Below the pieces are notes generated by a model. That model searched no databases. It saw only the letters and a list, made by a program, of their open reading frames with translations, and was not told where the DNA came from. The position numbers were made by a program, and so were the translations under genes. Source: Marinomonas hwangdonensis (lineage in GTDB: Bacteria; Pseudomonadota; Gammaproteobacteria; Pseudomonadales; Marinomonadaceae). From it: a DNA stretch of 64,000 bases. This document shows, piece by piece, positions 26,762 through 36,682 of this stretch. The DNA lies in contig NZ_RIZG01000006.1 of NCBI RefSeq assembly GCF_003721245.1, positions 62,001 to 126,000 on the forward strand, in the 5' to 3' direction. How positions within the stretch are numbered: the first letter of the stretch is position 1; every line of letters starts with the position of its first letter.

Positions 26762-28261
26762 ATGCCAAAATGGTTAGTTTTGTTGTTATTAGAGTTCAGT
26801 ACGCTCTTACTCATAATCAATGCCGTCATTTACTGGCTCTCACGTTCGTTGAAAATGAAACTTGCAATCAAAAACAGCAATGAAACTCACAGTAACAACA
26901 TTATAAATGCAGCGAACCCAGATGATGATTCCATCGCCTACAAGAAGCTTGTTCACTATATAGACGGACAAATTCAGTTTGCGGCCAATTCAATTACGCA
27001 AGCCAATATTGAAAAGCACGACATTAACAAATTTAAAATCTGGGGGACGGTACTAAGAGCAGAAAGAGCCATTTTACTCAATCAAGTCAGTGATCAACCT
27101 CAACCTATTTTAAGCCGATTTCTATCAAGCATGCTGTACGCTTTGTCAGCCCCAAAGCTGCAAACGACTAACCCAGATGAACTGAGTCAAAATTTAACAG
27201 AAATGCAAGCTGAATTCTATCAAACCGCAGAACTGCTCATCTCAAAAGAGTCTCTACTAAAGCATCAAAAAGAGCTTAATGACGACATACGAAACAATAT
27301 TGATCGAGCTCAAAAGCGGGTTAGGCAGCTTGGAATCAAACAAAATGAAGAAAAACGTCTAGAGTTAGAAATTAACGAGTTAAAAAAGAAAATTTTAATG
27401 TTGGAGAACCAGCAGCAAAGTAGCTCTGATAATACCGCTAACTTTGATTATAATTGGGATCATCCTGATCAGGATCAGTGGCAATCTAAAGCGACTTCCT
27501 ACTTGCAGATTTCTATGCTTAATGGCTTATCCAATAGACAAAAAATGGTAATTGACCAACTTAAAAGTGAGATAAAAAGAGCCTCTAAGAAGAATTATTT
27601 TCAAAGTTCAATAGAAGCCCAACAAGTTGCCATTACCAAACTTGAACGTATTTCGATCGAATCACACGCATTAATTTTTCAACTTGAAGAAGAGCTCAAG
27701 CTCTCAAGCCTCTCAATTGAATCTCTCAAGCAAGACATCAGCTTAAAAGATGTGAAGTTAGCGGAGTTAGAGCAACAATTGGCACAAAGCAATGAAACCG
27801 CTATTGGAAATCTACAGTCGCTCACCGCAACGAAAAAAGAAACGTTTGGCGCACTTCGAGCAGGTCTTGACACGGCATTAGAAAAAAACACCTCCACAAA
27901 CTTAGTGGAACAAGATAAGGATGCCAAAACCCTTGAGCGACTTTTATTGGAGTCAGAAACCTGCGTTACGTTGTTGGCACAAGAACTAGAAATAGCCGAA
28001 GAAGCGAATGAGGAACTTAAAAAGCAATTAGCTCAAACATCAATGAAAGAAAATACAAAACACTTAGAAAAGCAAAGAGCGTTCAACAAGCGTCTGTCAC
28101 AATCAACAACAACACTAAAAGAGAAGTTAGCCAACTTAGCTACCAGTAAGCACCATCAAGAACTAAGAGTGAGCTACAACAAGAAGAGTTTGGAATGCGA
28201 CAGGATACAATTGGCTTATTCCGACCTAGAAATGAAATACCTAAGGACGCTAAACAAATAG
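26762..28261 (+). CDS. Membrane-anchored coiled-coil protein of unknown function
   Basis: A 499-residue protein I do not recognise. One hydrophobic segment near the N-terminus (about residues 4-26) is followed by a polar stretch and then long coiled coils, about 165-230 and 260-499. A globular stretch around residues 85-150 (IWGTVLRAERAILLNQV) may be a folded domain. The segment sits in the inner membrane with the coil probably in the cytoplasm, judged from the positive charges after it. A strong GGGAGCGAG precedes the ATG. Confidence 0.7.
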   Translation: MPKWLVLLLLEFSTLLLIINAVIYWLSRSLKMKLAIKNSNETHSNNIINAANPDDDSIAYKKLVHYIDGQIQFAANSITQANIEKHDINKFKIWGTVLRAERAILLNQVSDQPQPILSRFLSSMLYALSAPKLQTTNPDELSQNLTEMQAEFYQTAELLISKESLLKHQKELNDDIRNNIDRAQKRVRQLGIKQNEEKRLELEINELKKKILMLENQQQSSSDNTANFDYNWDHPDQDQWQSKATSYLQISMLNGLSNRQKMVIDQLKSEIKRASKKNYFQSSIEAQQVAITKLERISIESHALIFQLEEELKLSSLSIESLKQDISLKDVKLAELEQQLAQSNETAIGNLQSLTATKKETFGALRAGLDTALEKNTSTNLVEQDKDAKTLERLLLESETCVTLLAQELEIAEEANEELKKQLAQTSMKENTKHLEKQRAFNKRLSQSTTTLKEKLANLATSKHHQELRVSYNKKSLECDRIQLAYSDLEMKYLRTLNK

Positions 28262-28284
28262 CCATCCTTAGGCAATTAGAGATC

Positions 28285-29334
28285 TTAAGATTTAGCTTGA
28301 AAAGTCAGCATTTTCTTTAGGGGCTTCAAGGCTTTCTGTCTTATGTCTTCATTAACATAAATCTGTCCAGAACCATCTCTTAAAGCATTTCTCAACATTT
28401 CTAGACTATTGAGCGCCATCCAAGGGCAATGCGCGCAGCTTCGACAGCTAGCACCAGAGCCCGCTGTTGGGGCTTCGAGGAAGCGCTTATTAGGTGAAGC
28501 TTGCCTCATTTTGTAAAAAATACCTCGGTCAGTGGCGACGATAAAGGTATCGTTCACCATACTTTTAGAAGCATTAAGTAATTGCGAAGTCGAACCCACG
28601 ACATCTGCAATTTCCACAACAGATTCAGGTGACTCAGGGTGAACTAATATAGCCGCGTCAGGGTATACTGCTTTAAGATCAAGGATACCTTTTGCTTTAA
28701 ATTCCTCATGGACGATACAAGCACCATCCCAGAGAATCATGTCTGCGCCCGTTTCTTTCTGAATATAGCCACCCAAGTGCTGATCAGGTGCCCAGAGTAT
28801 TTTTTCACCCTGCTCCATAAGATGATTAACAACATCCAGCGCTATGCTTGACGTCACTACCCAATCAGCGCGAGCTTTAACAGCGGCTGAAGTGTTAGCA
28901 TACACCACAACTTTTCTGTCCGGGTATTGATCACAAAACGCAGAAAATTCTTCTATTGGACAGCCTATATCTAAGGAACAGGTTGCTTCGAGGGTCGGCA
29001 TAAGTACAGTTTTTTCTGGGCTTAAGATTTTTGCTGTCTCACCCATAAATTTAACCCCAGCCACCACAAGCGTTTCAGCATCGTGAGCCGCACCAAATCG
29101 AGCCATTTCCAGCGAGTCAGCAATAACACCACCCGTTTCTTCCGCCAGCTCTTGTATCGCGTCATCTGTATAGTAATGAGCAACTAAAACGGCGTTTTTC
29201 TCTTTAAGTAGCGCTTTGATTTCAGCACGGATTTCTAAGTCATCCACACCGTTTGTCGTTAGGCTGTTTTCTGCGTTTAACAAATGTTTTTGAACCGTCT
29301 CACGAAGAGCCGCTTTATTTAAAAGATTGGACAT
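28285..29334 (-). CDS. nadA: Quinolinate synthase A
   Basis: A 349-residue [4Fe-4S] enzyme that joins iminoaspartate and DHAP to make quinolinate for NAD synthesis. Cluster ligands by family are C119, C206 and C303, the last in CRSCAHCPW (C297-C300-C303); their spacing equals that of E. coli NadA shifted by six. The frame stays open far upstream, but that part only translates two tRNA genes; the real start is the ATG at 29334 with AAGGGG before it. Confidence 0.97.
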   Translation of the reverse strand: MSNLLNKAALRETVQKHLLNAENSLTTNGVDDLEIRAEIKALLKEKNAVLVAHYYTDDAIQELAEETGGVIADSLEMARFGAAHDAETLVVAGVKFMGETAKILSPEKTVLMPTLEATCSLDIGCPIEEFSAFCDQYPDRKVVVYANTSAAVKARADWVVTSSIALDVVNHLMEQGEKILWAPDQHLGGYIQKETGADMILWDGACIVHEEFKAKGILDLKAVYPDAAILVHPESPESVVEIADVVGSTSQLLNASKSMVNDTFIVATDRGIFYKMRQASPNKRFLEAPTAGSGASCRSCAHCPWMALNSLEMLRNALRDGSGQIYVNEDIRQKALKPLKKMLTFQAKS

Positions 29335-29375
29335 ATCATTACCCCTTAAGAAACTGGGAGCGGAGTGCGTGTTTT

Positions 29376-29451
29376 TGGTGGGTCGTACTGGATTCGAACC
29401 AGTGACCAATTGATTAAAAGTCAACTGCTCTACCAACTGAGCTAACGACCC
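29376..29451 (-). tRNA. tRNA-Lys (TTT), second copy
   Basis: A 76-base tRNA with encoded CCA. The acceptor stem GGGTCGT pairs with ACGACCC; the anticodon loop is ACTTTTAAT, giving TTT. It is identical in all 76 bases to the copy 29 bases upstream on the same strand. Confidence 0.97.
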
Positions 29452-29480
29452 AAAAACGGAGAAAAATAAAAACAAGAGGT

Positions 29481-29556
29481 TGGTGGGTCGTACTGGATTC
29501 GAACCAGTGACCAATTGATTAAAAGTCAACTGCTCTACCAACTGAGCTAACGACCC
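29481..29556 (-). tRNA. tRNA-Lys (TTT), first copy
   Basis: A 76-base tRNA, identical to its neighbour, with anticodon TTT and encoded CCA. The tandem pair lies between cpoB and nadA, the same place tRNA-Lys genes take in E. coli after tol-pal. Confidence 0.97.
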
Positions 29557-29568
29557 AACGGGCTGAGT

Positions 29569-29596
29569 ATAATACAGAGCCCGCCGAGAAATGCAA
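29569..29596 (-). promoter_or_regulatory. Promoter of the tRNA-Lys pair
   Basis: On the minus strand TTGCAT (29596-29591), a 16-base spacer and TATTAT (29574-29569), then a GC-rich CAGCCCG before the tRNA. GC-rich discriminators are typical of stringently controlled stable-RNA promoters. Confidence 0.65.
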
Positions 29597-29597
29597 G

Positions 29598-30377
29598 CTA
29601 TTTAATATTACTCAAATAGCCCGCTGCTAGCTGTGCGGCTTTGCTGTCAGGAAAACGTCTGATAACATCCTGCAGGTAAGATTTGGCTTTGGCCGTGTCA
29701 GCCAATTGATCATTGACTGTACCTAGCTTGTAGAGTGAGTCAGGCTCTTTGTTGTGCCCAGGGAAGCGCTCTATCACGGTTGTAAACGCAACAATAGCTT
29801 CTTCTCTCTTGTTTTGGACAAGCTTCACTTCACCCAACCAATAATAGCCGTTACCCGTCAGAGTATCTTTTGGGAAATTCTCTACAAACAAAGATAAAGC
29901 TTTTTCCGCCTGTTCAAAATTACGCTGTCGAATAAGATCATAAGCATCATCGTATGCTTTCTTGGATTCTACACTAGGCGCTTCTAATGACACTGGAGCC
30001 AAAGGAGAGCTCCGCAATACCGAAGGAGAACTGCTAGGAGCGGCTCTGTTTACAGATGCGGGCTGCTCTGCCAATGGCACAACTGGCGAGCTAACAACAG
30101 TTGCTTTTGATGCCGAAGACATTATCAGAGATATTCGCTTATCAAGATCAATATAACGGTCTCTCTGACTTTGCTTCATAAGCTTAAGCTCATGCCCTTG
30201 CTCTTCCAACTGACCTCTTAGGCTCTGAACTTCCTGCTGAAGCGTTTCTAGCTGAAAAAGCAGCTCTGCAGCAGCGTTTGATGACAAACCTGCTACAGGG
30301 CTCTCAGCGAATGCTAAAGGCGTTGCTGTTAGCAACACCGAAGCAATAGCATAAGATTTAACTTTTTTTAACATCAT
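29598..30377 (-). CDS. cpoB: Cell division coordinator CpoB (YbgF)
   Basis: A 259-residue periplasmic protein. A signal peptide ([12 protein letters not shown], cleavage near residue 24) is followed by a trimerising coiled coil (about 35-75), a low-complexity linker and TPR repeats (about 135-255, with [12 protein letters not shown] and [14 protein letters not shown]). CpoB links Tol-Pal to peptidoglycan synthesis at division. Its ATG shares one base with the stop of pal. Confidence 0.94.
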   Translation of the reverse strand: MMLKKVKSYAIASVLLTATPLAFAESPVAGLSSNAAAELLFQLETLQQEVQSLRGQLEEQGHELKLMKQSQRDRYIDLDKRISLIMSSASKATVVSSPVVPLAEQPASVNRAAPSSSPSVLRSSPLAPVSLEAPSVESKKAYDDAYDLIRQRNFEQAEKALSLFVENFPKDTLTGNGYYWLGEVKLVQNKREEAIVAFTTVIERFPGHNKEPDSLYKLGTVNDQLADTAKAKSYLQDVIRRFPDSKAAQLAAGYLSNIK

Positions 30378-30955
30378 TATTCGTAACGTACTTCAACACG
30401 ACGGTTTAACTGCCAAGCATCACTATTGCTTCCAAACGCAACAGGCACTTCTTCACCAAAGCTTACTGTTTCGATCTGAGAAGCAGCAACGCCTTGGATA
30501 GTAAGGTAGCGGCTGATTGCTTTAGCGCGGCGCTCACCAAGAGCCATATTGTATTCGCGAGTACCACGCTCATCAGCATGACCTTCTAGAACAACACGCG
30601 CATCTGGATTATTTACCAAGAATTGAGCATGTTTAGCTAGCGCTTCGCGAGATTCAGGGCGTACGATAGATTTGTCGAAATCAAAGTAAAATACAGTCTC
30701 AACACCAGCCAATGGGTCAACAATCACTTCTTCAGCTACAGCTTCATCCTCAACAATAACACTCGTTAAAGAACCCTCTTGACCAGCACCAAAAGATTGA
30801 TCTGTTGATGCATCAGCGCCTTCAGATTGAACACTTGAATCTGTGGCTTCAGCAACGGTAGATGTATCGGTTTCCGTCGCTGTAGTGCTACAACCGGCAA
30901 TAATAGCCGTAGAAAAACCAATTACAGCCAGTTTACCTAATTTATTTACACTCAT
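30377..30955 (-). CDS. pal: Peptidoglycan-associated lipoprotein Pal
   Basis: A 192-residue lipoprotein. The lipobox IAGC puts the lipidated cysteine at C22. An acidic, threonine/serine-rich linker leads to an OmpA-like domain with the peptidoglycan-binding block LEGHADERGTREYNMALGER. Pal anchors the outer membrane to the wall and binds TolB. I start it at 30955, where GAGGAG lies six bases upstream; the upstream extension overlaps tolB and is not supported. Confidence 0.96.
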   Translation of the reverse strand: MSVNKLGKLAVIGFSTAIIAGCSTTATETDTSTVAEATDSSVQSEGADASTDQSFGAGQEGSLTSVIVEDEAVAEEVIVDPLAGVETVFYFDFDKSIVRPESREALAKHAQFLVNNPDARVVLEGHADERGTREYNMALGERRAKAISRYLTIQGVAASQIETVSFGEEVPVAFGSNSDAWQLNRRVEVRYE

Positions 30956-30974
30956 TATTAACTCCTCAATTTCT

Positions 30975-32273
30975 TTATTTGAAGTACGGAGACCAGGAAG
31001 GCTCACGAACATCACCCTCTGCCGATGGTAACCTATATTTTACCAGTCCATCAACGGAAACTACCGCTAAAATACCCTTTCCTTTGTAGGTTGTGGCATA
31101 TATTACCATGCTACCGTTAGGCGCAATGCTTGGCGATTCATCTAAGTATGTCTCAGTAAGAGTCTGCACTCTACCTGTTTTCATATCCTGTAAGGCGACA
31201 TGATAATTACCATCGTTCTTTTGAACAGTAACAAGGTAGCGCCCATCAGGTGTCATCCTTGCTCTCGTATTCAACTCACCTTCGAATGTCACTCTCTCTA
31301 CACGTTTTGTATTTACATCTAAACGATATATCTGAGGGTTACCACCACGATCGGAAGTAAATACAATACCTTTGCCATCTGGCTCCCAGCTTGGCTCTGT
31401 ATCTATAGCATAATGATTCGTCATTCGCTCTAGCTTTTGTGTCGCAATATCTAATGTATATATTTCAGGATTATTATCTTTAGACAACACTAAGGCTAAC
31501 TTTTTGCCATCAGGAGACCAAGCAGGAGCTCCATTTAGACCTCTAAACTGAGCAATCTGCTGTCTCTTACCCGTTGCAAGCTCTTGTATAAAAATATTAG
31601 GACGACGATTTCGAAACATAACATAAGCAATATTTCGACCATCCATACTCCAAGAAGGTGACAAAATAGGCTCCCTGGATTCAACAATAACTTGAGGTCT
31701 AAAACCATCCGCATCCGCAACTTGCAGCTTAAACAGAGGGGCTTTTCTATCTCCTTCCGCCGTTACATATAAAACTCTTGTGCTAAAGGCACCTTTCGTT
31801 CCAGTTAATAATTCATAAACTTTATCGCTAATGTAGTGAGCAGCATCACGAAAATTGCTCGCACTGACATCAATAGAGCTATGCTTCTGAACCGCCTTTT
31901 CTGTCAAAACATTTAACAATTCAAAACCAATTCGATATTGATTATTTTCAAGTTTTCGTACGGACCCAACCACAACGTAGTCACTCTTCAACAAGCGCCA
32001 ATCACGATAAAAAACATCGGCTTCAGTTGAAGGCATACTTAGCATATTTGCACGTGGTACCGGTTTAAATAAACCACTTCTCGACAGGTCATTTTCTACA
32101 ATTTGCGCAACATCTTCAGGCAAAGCATCAACACCATTATAACCAAAGGGGACTATCGCTATTGGTAATAATTGATCGGCACCACTGGTGATTTCAATAA
32201 CAAGCTGAGCTTTCGCTGTACTCACTAGCAACATCGAAGCGATTAAAACGCCAAACCATTTTTTAAACATCAT
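30975..32273 (-). CDS. tolB: Tol-Pal system beta-propeller protein TolB
   Basis: A 432-residue periplasmic protein. A signal peptide ending TAKA (cleavage after about residue 22) is followed by the N-terminal alpha/beta domain and a six-bladed propeller whose repeats read [24 protein letters not shown] and [12 protein letters not shown]. It binds Pal and, through its N-terminus, TolA. Its start shares one base with the stop of tolA. Confidence 0.97.
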   Translation of the reverse strand: MMFKKWFGVLIASMLLVSTAKAQLVIEITSGADQLLPIAIVPFGYNGVDALPEDVAQIVENDLSRSGLFKPVPRANMLSMPSTEADVFYRDWRLLKSDYVVVGSVRKLENNQYRIGFELLNVLTEKAVQKHSSIDVSASNFRDAAHYISDKVYELLTGTKGAFSTRVLYVTAEGDRKAPLFKLQVADADGFRPQVIVESREPILSPSWSMDGRNIAYVMFRNRRPNIFIQELATGKRQQIAQFRGLNGAPAWSPDGKKLALVLSKDNNPEIYTLDIATQKLERMTNHYAIDTEPSWEPDGKGIVFTSDRGGNPQIYRLDVNTKRVERVTFEGELNTRARMTPDGRYLVTVQKNDGNYHVALQDMKTGRVQTLTETYLDESPSIAPNGSMVIYATTYKGKGILAVVSVDGLVKYRLPSAEGDVREPSWSPYFK

Positions 32274-33244
32274 TAGTTTCTCAAGTCTTGAGGATTAAAT
32301 ATTAGTTCTACTGTGCGAAAGTTTCTTTCAAAAACATATGAATCAACTTGCGCCAGCTCTTCTATTCGTCTGACTTTATAGACAGCGTCAACAGCCCTTG
32401 CGTCAAACAAGGCATCGCCACTGCCTTTCATTATTTGAACATTTAACACTTCACCATTCGGTAGAAAATCAATGCGAAGCTGAGTTCTCATATTATTACG
32501 AGCGCTAGGGGGGCGGCTCCATACAGCAGCCACCCTACTATTTATCAAACTACTGATTGACTGCACCATCTGAGCTTCTTCGGCTGCTTTTTTCTTTTTC
32601 TCTTCTGCTGCTGCTTGAGCAGCCGCTTCTTCTGCTCTTTTCTGTTCAGCGATTTTTGCCGCTTCCGCTTGACGCTGTCTTTCTTGCTCTAGCCGCTGCT
32701 CTTCTTGTTGGCGCTGACGTTCTTCTTGAGCACGTTTAGCTTCCGCCTCTTTTCGTGCCTGCTCTTCAATACGCTGCTTTTCTGCTAGCTGTCTCTCCGC
32801 CAACTGTTTTTCGGCAAGCCGCTTCTCAAGGCGTCTTTTTTCTTCTGCTTGCTTAGCTGCACGCTCTTGTTCAAGTTTTTGTGCTTGCCTTTGACGCTCA
32901 AGCTCTTTTTGCTTTGCCGCTTCTTGTGCTTGTTTTTCTCGAGCAAGCTGATTGCGCCTCTCTTCCAACGCTCTGCGTTCACTGTCCGCTTTCTGCTGGG
33001 CTTGCCTTCTTCTTTCTTCTGCAAGAGCCGCTTGTTCAGCCGCCCTTTGTTCTGCTTCACGTTTACCGATGATTGTCTCAGACACATCTACTACAGTAGC
33101 ATTAACAATAGGTGGTCTTTTGGGTTCAGGTGGCTCACTGCTACTAAAGTCGGCAACGACCAAGCCTACAATGACTATTCCTAGATGAAGGCTAATAGCA
33201 AGTATGGTTGGTATGTGATAACTCTCTGTTCGTAACCATTTCAT
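32273..33244 (-). CDS. tolA: Tol-Pal system inner-membrane spanning protein TolA
   Basis: A 323-residue protein. One membrane segment (about 13-31), a proline-rich linker, then a long charged helix full of A, E, K, Q and R (about 60-225), and a globular C-terminal domain (from [14 protein letters not shown]). This is the classic three-part TolA that spans the periplasm to TolB-Pal. Many false reading frames exist on the other strand here because of the repetitive helix. Overlaps tolR by four bases. Confidence 0.95.
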   Translation of the reverse strand: MKWLRTESYHIPTILAISLHLGIVIVGLVVADFSSSEPPEPKRPPIVNATVVDVSETIIGKREAEQRAAEQAALAEERRRQAQQKADSERRALEERRNQLAREKQAQEAAKQKELERQRQAQKLEQERAAKQAEEKRRLEKRLAEKQLAERQLAEKQRIEEQARKEAEAKRAQEERQRQQEEQRLEQERQRQAEAAKIAEQKRAEEAAAQAAAEEKKKKAAEEAQMVQSISSLINSRVAAVWSRPPSARNNMRTQLRIDFLPNGEVLNVQIMKGSGDALFDARAVDAVYKVRRIEELAQVDSYVFERNFRTVELIFNPQDLRN

Positions 33245-33672
33245 CGATTTGAGTCCGGCTCCGTGACTAACCCCACATTAGGAACGCCAGCAGCTTGCAA
33301 TGTCACCATCAAACCAATCACATCACCATAAGATACGCTTTTATCGCTTCGAACTAACACTGACATTCCAGGGCTTTGATTCAAAACCTTTCTTACCCTA
33401 TCTTGTATTTGAGAAAGAGCGATAGGTTCTTGCTTACCCCCAACATCAAGATAATACTGTCCCTTTGCATCAATAGATGCGATTAAAACATCTTGATCAT
33501 CGTTTTGTATCGGCGCAGCATTGGCACTGGGAAGCTCTACATCTACCCCTTGCGTTAGCATAGGCGCAGTAACCATAAATATCACCAACAATACCAGCAT
33601 AACATCGATGTAAGGCACCACATTGATTTCTGCCATTGGACGACGTTTATTTCTTCTCCTCAAACGAGCCAC
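33241..33672 (-). CDS. tolR: Tol-Pal system protein TolR
   Basis: A 143-residue ExbD/TolR protein. The membrane segment (about 20-40) contains the functional aspartate in INVVPYIDVMLVLLVIFMV, and a periplasmic domain follows. With TolQ it forms the proton-driven motor that energises TolA. It overlaps both tolQ and tolA by one and four bases. Confidence 0.96.
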   Translation of the reverse strand: MARLRRRNKRRPMAEINVVPYIDVMLVLLVIFMVTAPMLTQGVDVELPSANAAPIQNDDQDVLIASIDAKGQYYLDVGGKQEPIALSQIQDRVRKVLNQSPGMSVLVRSDKSVSYGDVIGLMVTLQAAGVPNVGLVTEPDSNR

Positions 33673-34355
33673 TACGCAGCGCCTCCCTCTCTAACGTGTA
33701 CTTTACGATGCAAAATGCTGATAAATTCGTCGGAAAAGTTTTCGTAACTTGATGCGAGGGATTCTGCAGAGGTAGAAAAACGGTTATATGCGATAACGGC
33801 AGGAATTGCTGCAGCGAGACCAATTGCCGTAGCAATGAGTGCCTCTGCAATACCAGGCGCTACTGCGGCTAAAGTGGCTTGCTGAACTTCGGCCAAACCT
33901 ATAAATGAATTCATTATTCCCCAAACAGTACCAAACAAACCAATATATGGACTGGTTGATCCTACTGTTGCCAAAAAAGGGAGGTGCTGGTCGAGTTTTT
34001 CTTCTTCACGATATAAAGCGACGCGCATCGCTCTTTGAACACCATCCATGATGGCGTCAGGTTCGACGTTATGGCTCTGCCTTAAGCGGGTGAACTCTCT
34101 GATACCGGCAGCAAAGATGCTTTCCATCCCTTCCACTTTTCTACCTTCTAAAGTGAGTTTGCGGTACAGATTACCCAAATCAACACCACTTGACCAAAAA
34201 CTCTCTTCAAAATCTGCTCGTACTTTTTTAGCTTTTTTAAGAACACGAATTCTTTGAAATATAACAATCCATGATAAAACGGAAGCCGCAACTAGGGTTA
34301 GCATAACAAGCTGAACCACAATACTAGCACTGGCGATAAGTCCCCAAATTGACAT
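33672..34355 (-). CDS. tolQ: Tol-Pal system protein TolQ
   Basis: A 227-residue ExbB/TolQ/MotA-type membrane protein. Three membrane segments are visible (about 14-34, 130-155 and 170-192), with the family block ATVGSTSPYIGLFGTVWGIM. It forms the stator ring around TolR. It starts only nine bases after ruvB, with no terminator between, and there is no ybgC gene before it, unlike in Pseudomonas and E. coli. Confidence 0.96.
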   Translation of the reverse strand: MSIWGLIASASIVVQLVMLTLVAASVLSWIVIFQRIRVLKKAKKVRADFEESFWSSGVDLGNLYRKLTLEGRKVEGMESIFAAGIREFTRLRQSHNVEPDAIMDGVQRAMRVALYREEEKLDQHLPFLATVGSTSPYIGLFGTVWGIMNSFIGLAEVQQATLAAVAPGIAEALIATAIGLAAAIPAVIAYNRFSTSAESLASSYENFSDEFISILHRKVHVREGGAA

Positions 34356-34364
34356 TAGTAACCT

Positions 34365-35378
34365 CTATTTTAGATCTGAAGGTAGTTGGTAATTAAAATG
34401 CTCATAGGCTCGCTTTGTTACTTGCCTGCCTCGTGGCGTACGAATTATGAAGCCCTGTTGAATCAAAAAAGGTTCAATTACATCTTCAATTGTGTCTTTA
34501 TCTTCACCCAGAGCGGCAGATACACTATCAAGACCCACTGGCCTTCCGTCAAACTTTTCTATCATAGTCAATAACATACGTCTATCTAAATGATCAAAAC
34601 CTTGACTGTCTACACTTAACATATCCAGCGCTCTCGCCGCGATCGCTTGCCCAACAAGGGTTTCACCACTCACTTGAGCGACATCTCTTACTCGCCGCAG
34701 TAAACGATTGGCTATCCTCGGTGTCCCTCGTGACCTTCTCGCCACTTCAAAACAGCCAGACTGATCAAGCTCCATGCCCATTTTGCCCGCCGAACGAGCA
34801 ACAATAGTTGTCAGTGAAGCAACGTCATAGAACTCCAACCGCTGCACTATGCCAAACCGATCGCGTAAAGGCGAAGTTAATAATCCTGCACGGGTTGTTG
34901 CTCCGACAAGCGTAAACGGCGGGAGTTCAATTTTTATTGATCGAGCGGCTGGTCCTTCGCCAATCATAATGTCGAGCTGATAATCTTCCATCGCTGGATA
35001 TAAGACCTCCTCAATTGCCGGACTCAACCTGTGTATCTCATCAATAAACAAGATGTCGCCTTCATTTAGGTTTGTCAGTAGAGCCGCTAAATCTCCTGCT
35101 CTTTCAAGTACAGGTCCAGACGTTGTCTTAACATCAGCTCCCATTTCATTGCCAATAATATGCGCTAGTGTGGTTTTACCCAATCCAGGTGGGCCAAATA
35201 TCAGCGTATGATCTAGTGGCTCATTGCGCTGAAGAGCGGCTTGAATAAAAATCTCCATTTGCTCTTTCACCACAGGCTGACCAATGTATTCAGCCAGTGC
35301 TTGAGGACGAATTGCCCTGTCGACTTGTCGGTCGTTGCCCTTTAATTCACTTGATACAATTCGGTCCTGCTCAATCAT
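34365..35378 (-). CDS. ruvB: Holliday junction branch migration ATPase RuvB
   Basis: A 337-residue AAA+ motor. Walker A is GPPGLGKT (62-69), Walker B lies in [11 protein letters not shown], sensor 1 is GATTRAG, and the C-terminal winged helix holds [15 protein letters not shown]. RuvB drives junction branch migration with RuvA. One base separates it from ruvA. Confidence 0.98.
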   Translation of the reverse strand: MIEQDRIVSSELKGNDRQVDRAIRPQALAEYIGQPVVKEQMEIFIQAALQRNEPLDHTLIFGPPGLGKTTLAHIIGNEMGADVKTTSGPVLERAGDLAALLTNLNEGDILFIDEIHRLSPAIEEVLYPAMEDYQLDIMIGEGPAARSIKIELPPFTLVGATTRAGLLTSPLRDRFGIVQRLEFYDVASLTTIVARSAGKMGMELDQSGCFEVARRSRGTPRIANRLLRRVRDVAQVSGETLVGQAIAARALDMLSVDSQGFDHLDRRMLLTMIEKFDGRPVGLDSVSAALGEDKDTIEDVIEPFLIQQGFIIRTPRGRQVTKRAYEHFNYQLPSDLK

Positions 35379-35379
35379 T

Positions 35380-35982
35380 CTATTTCCTTAGCATACCTTT
35401 TAGAGCTGACCTAATGACCTCTTCACTGCTGGCGGCATCTGCAGGTACACCAGCAACCGCTTTGGCCGCTTCTTGTGGCTTGTACCCCAAAGAAATAAGA
35501 GCAGCTTCAGCCTCTTGCCTTGGGTCAGCCTGAACTTGACGAAGCAATACTGGGGCAGAAAATAAATCCGTCTTGGCTGCCTGACCAAGCTTATCTCTAA
35601 GCTCAATGACTAAACGCTCGGCGGTTTTTTTCCCCACACCTGGAATACGAGTAAGCGCATCAATATCAGACTCTTGAACATTAGTAATCAGTTCTTCCGA
35701 GGACATGCTCGACAAGATAGCCAATGCCATTTTAGGCCCAATACCATTCACTTTTATCAGCACTCTAAATAGCGCTCTTTCATTTTTATCAATAAAACCA
35801 TAAAGAGAATGGGCATCTTCTTTAATCATCAGATGAGTATATAAAACGACCCTTTCACCGATTGGGGGCAAATCATATATGGTGCCCATAGGCGAACTTA
35901 TTTCATAACCTATGCCATTCACATCGATTAAAAGTTCGGGTGGCGTTTTCTCAATTAATGTGCCAACTATACGTCCAATCAC
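35380..35982 (-). CDS. ruvA: Holliday junction DNA helicase subunit RuvA
   Basis: A 200-residue junction-binding protein. The N-terminal OB fold ([12 protein letters not shown]), two helix-hairpin-helix motifs ([32 protein letters not shown]) and the RuvB-binding domain III ([16 protein letters not shown]) are all visible. The start overlaps the end of ruvC by four bases. Confidence 0.98.
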   Translation of the reverse strand: MIGRIVGTLIEKTPPELLIDVNGIGYEISSPMGTIYDLPPIGERVVLYTHLMIKEDAHSLYGFIDKNERALFRVLIKVNGIGPKMALAILSSMSSEELITNVQESDIDALTRIPGVGKKTAERLVIELRDKLGQAAKTDLFSAPVLLRQVQADPRQEAEAALISLGYKPQEAAKAVAGVPADAASSEEVIRSALKGMLRK

Positions 35983-36536
35983 AAGGCTTTCCTTACATCT
36001 TGTTCAGTCCAACGTTTAGATGAACGTCCGGCACGTTTCCCAGTGCCATATTCTAATCCACCTGAGGTACGTGTGTTTGCGTGACACAATGCAATGGCTA
36101 ACGCATCAGCCGCGTCAGCTTGAGGCTTAGAGGATAACCCCAATAGTAACTGCACCATCATTTGAACTTGAGTTTTGTCTGCGTTTCCATTCCCAACGAC
36201 AGATTGCTTCACTCGCCTTGCCGCATACTCATGGACAACTAACTCTTGAAGTGAGGCAGCGACTATAGCAGCGCCTCTTGCCTGACCAAGTTTTAATGCA
36301 GAATTGGCGTTTTTGGCTAAGAAGACCTCTTCAATCACAAACTCATCTGGCTGGTATTCTTTAAGCAAATCGCTTACATGATTAAAGATATGTTTCAATC
36401 GTACAGATAGCTCTTCATCGGGCAGACGAATACAGCCACTCGTGACGTAAGTTGTCTTGCCGTTCAAAACATCAACAACACCAAATCCGGTAACACGTGA
36501 ACCCGGGTCTATGGCTAAAATTCTGGTGGAAAGCAT
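35979..36536 (-). CDS. ruvC: Holliday junction resolvase RuvC
   Basis: A 185-residue RNase H-fold nuclease. The first catalytic aspartate is D10 in [14 protein letters not shown]; the glutamate follows in [12 protein letters not shown], and the late pair lies in [16 protein letters not shown]. It cuts Holliday junctions symmetrically. It is the first gene of the ruv-tol-pal run, and a LexA-type box lies 25 bases upstream. Confidence 0.97.
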   Translation of the reverse strand: MLSTRILAIDPGSRVTGFGVVDVLNGKTTYVTSGCIRLPDEELSVRLKHIFNHVSDLLKEYQPDEFVIEEVFLAKNANSALKLGQARGAAIVAASLQELVVHEYAARRVKQSVVGNGNADKTQVQMMVQLLLGLSSKPQADAADALAIALCHANTRTSGGLEYGTGKRAGRSSKRWTEQDVRKAL

Positions 36537-36560
36537 GTTTTTACAAACCTTTTATAATCA

Positions 36561-36576
36561 CTGTATATTTCAACAG
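36561..36576. promoter_or_regulatory. LexA (SOS) box upstream of ruvC
   Basis: CTGTATATTTCAACAG matches the gammaproteobacterial LexA core CTGT-N8-ACAG exactly. A -10-like TATAAA (minus strand, plus 36551-36556) lies just downstream towards ruvC, so the box would block this promoter. Confidence 0.75.
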
Positions 36577-36610
36577 CCCTTTACACAGTATGCAATGCTG
36601 CAAGATAAAA

Positions 36611-36634
36611 AAAGGTCGCTATTCAGCGACCTTT
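36611..36634 (-). terminator. Rho-independent terminator after aspS
   Basis: A ten-base stem (AAAGGTCGCT and complement) with a four-base loop, followed on the minus strand by a T-run. It separates aspS from ruvC. Confidence 0.88.
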
Positions 36635-36682
36635 TACATTTTACTTTCAATAAACTGGCGTTCACGAGACCTTAAAAGGACA

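Noticed and set aside
29335-29541. Upstream extension of nadA
   Set aside because: The extra residues translate the two identical tRNA-Lys genes; the repeated peptide gives it away.
32557-33188. Several plus-strand frames opposite tolA
   Set aside because: They are shadows of the repetitive charged helix of TolA and have no start signals.
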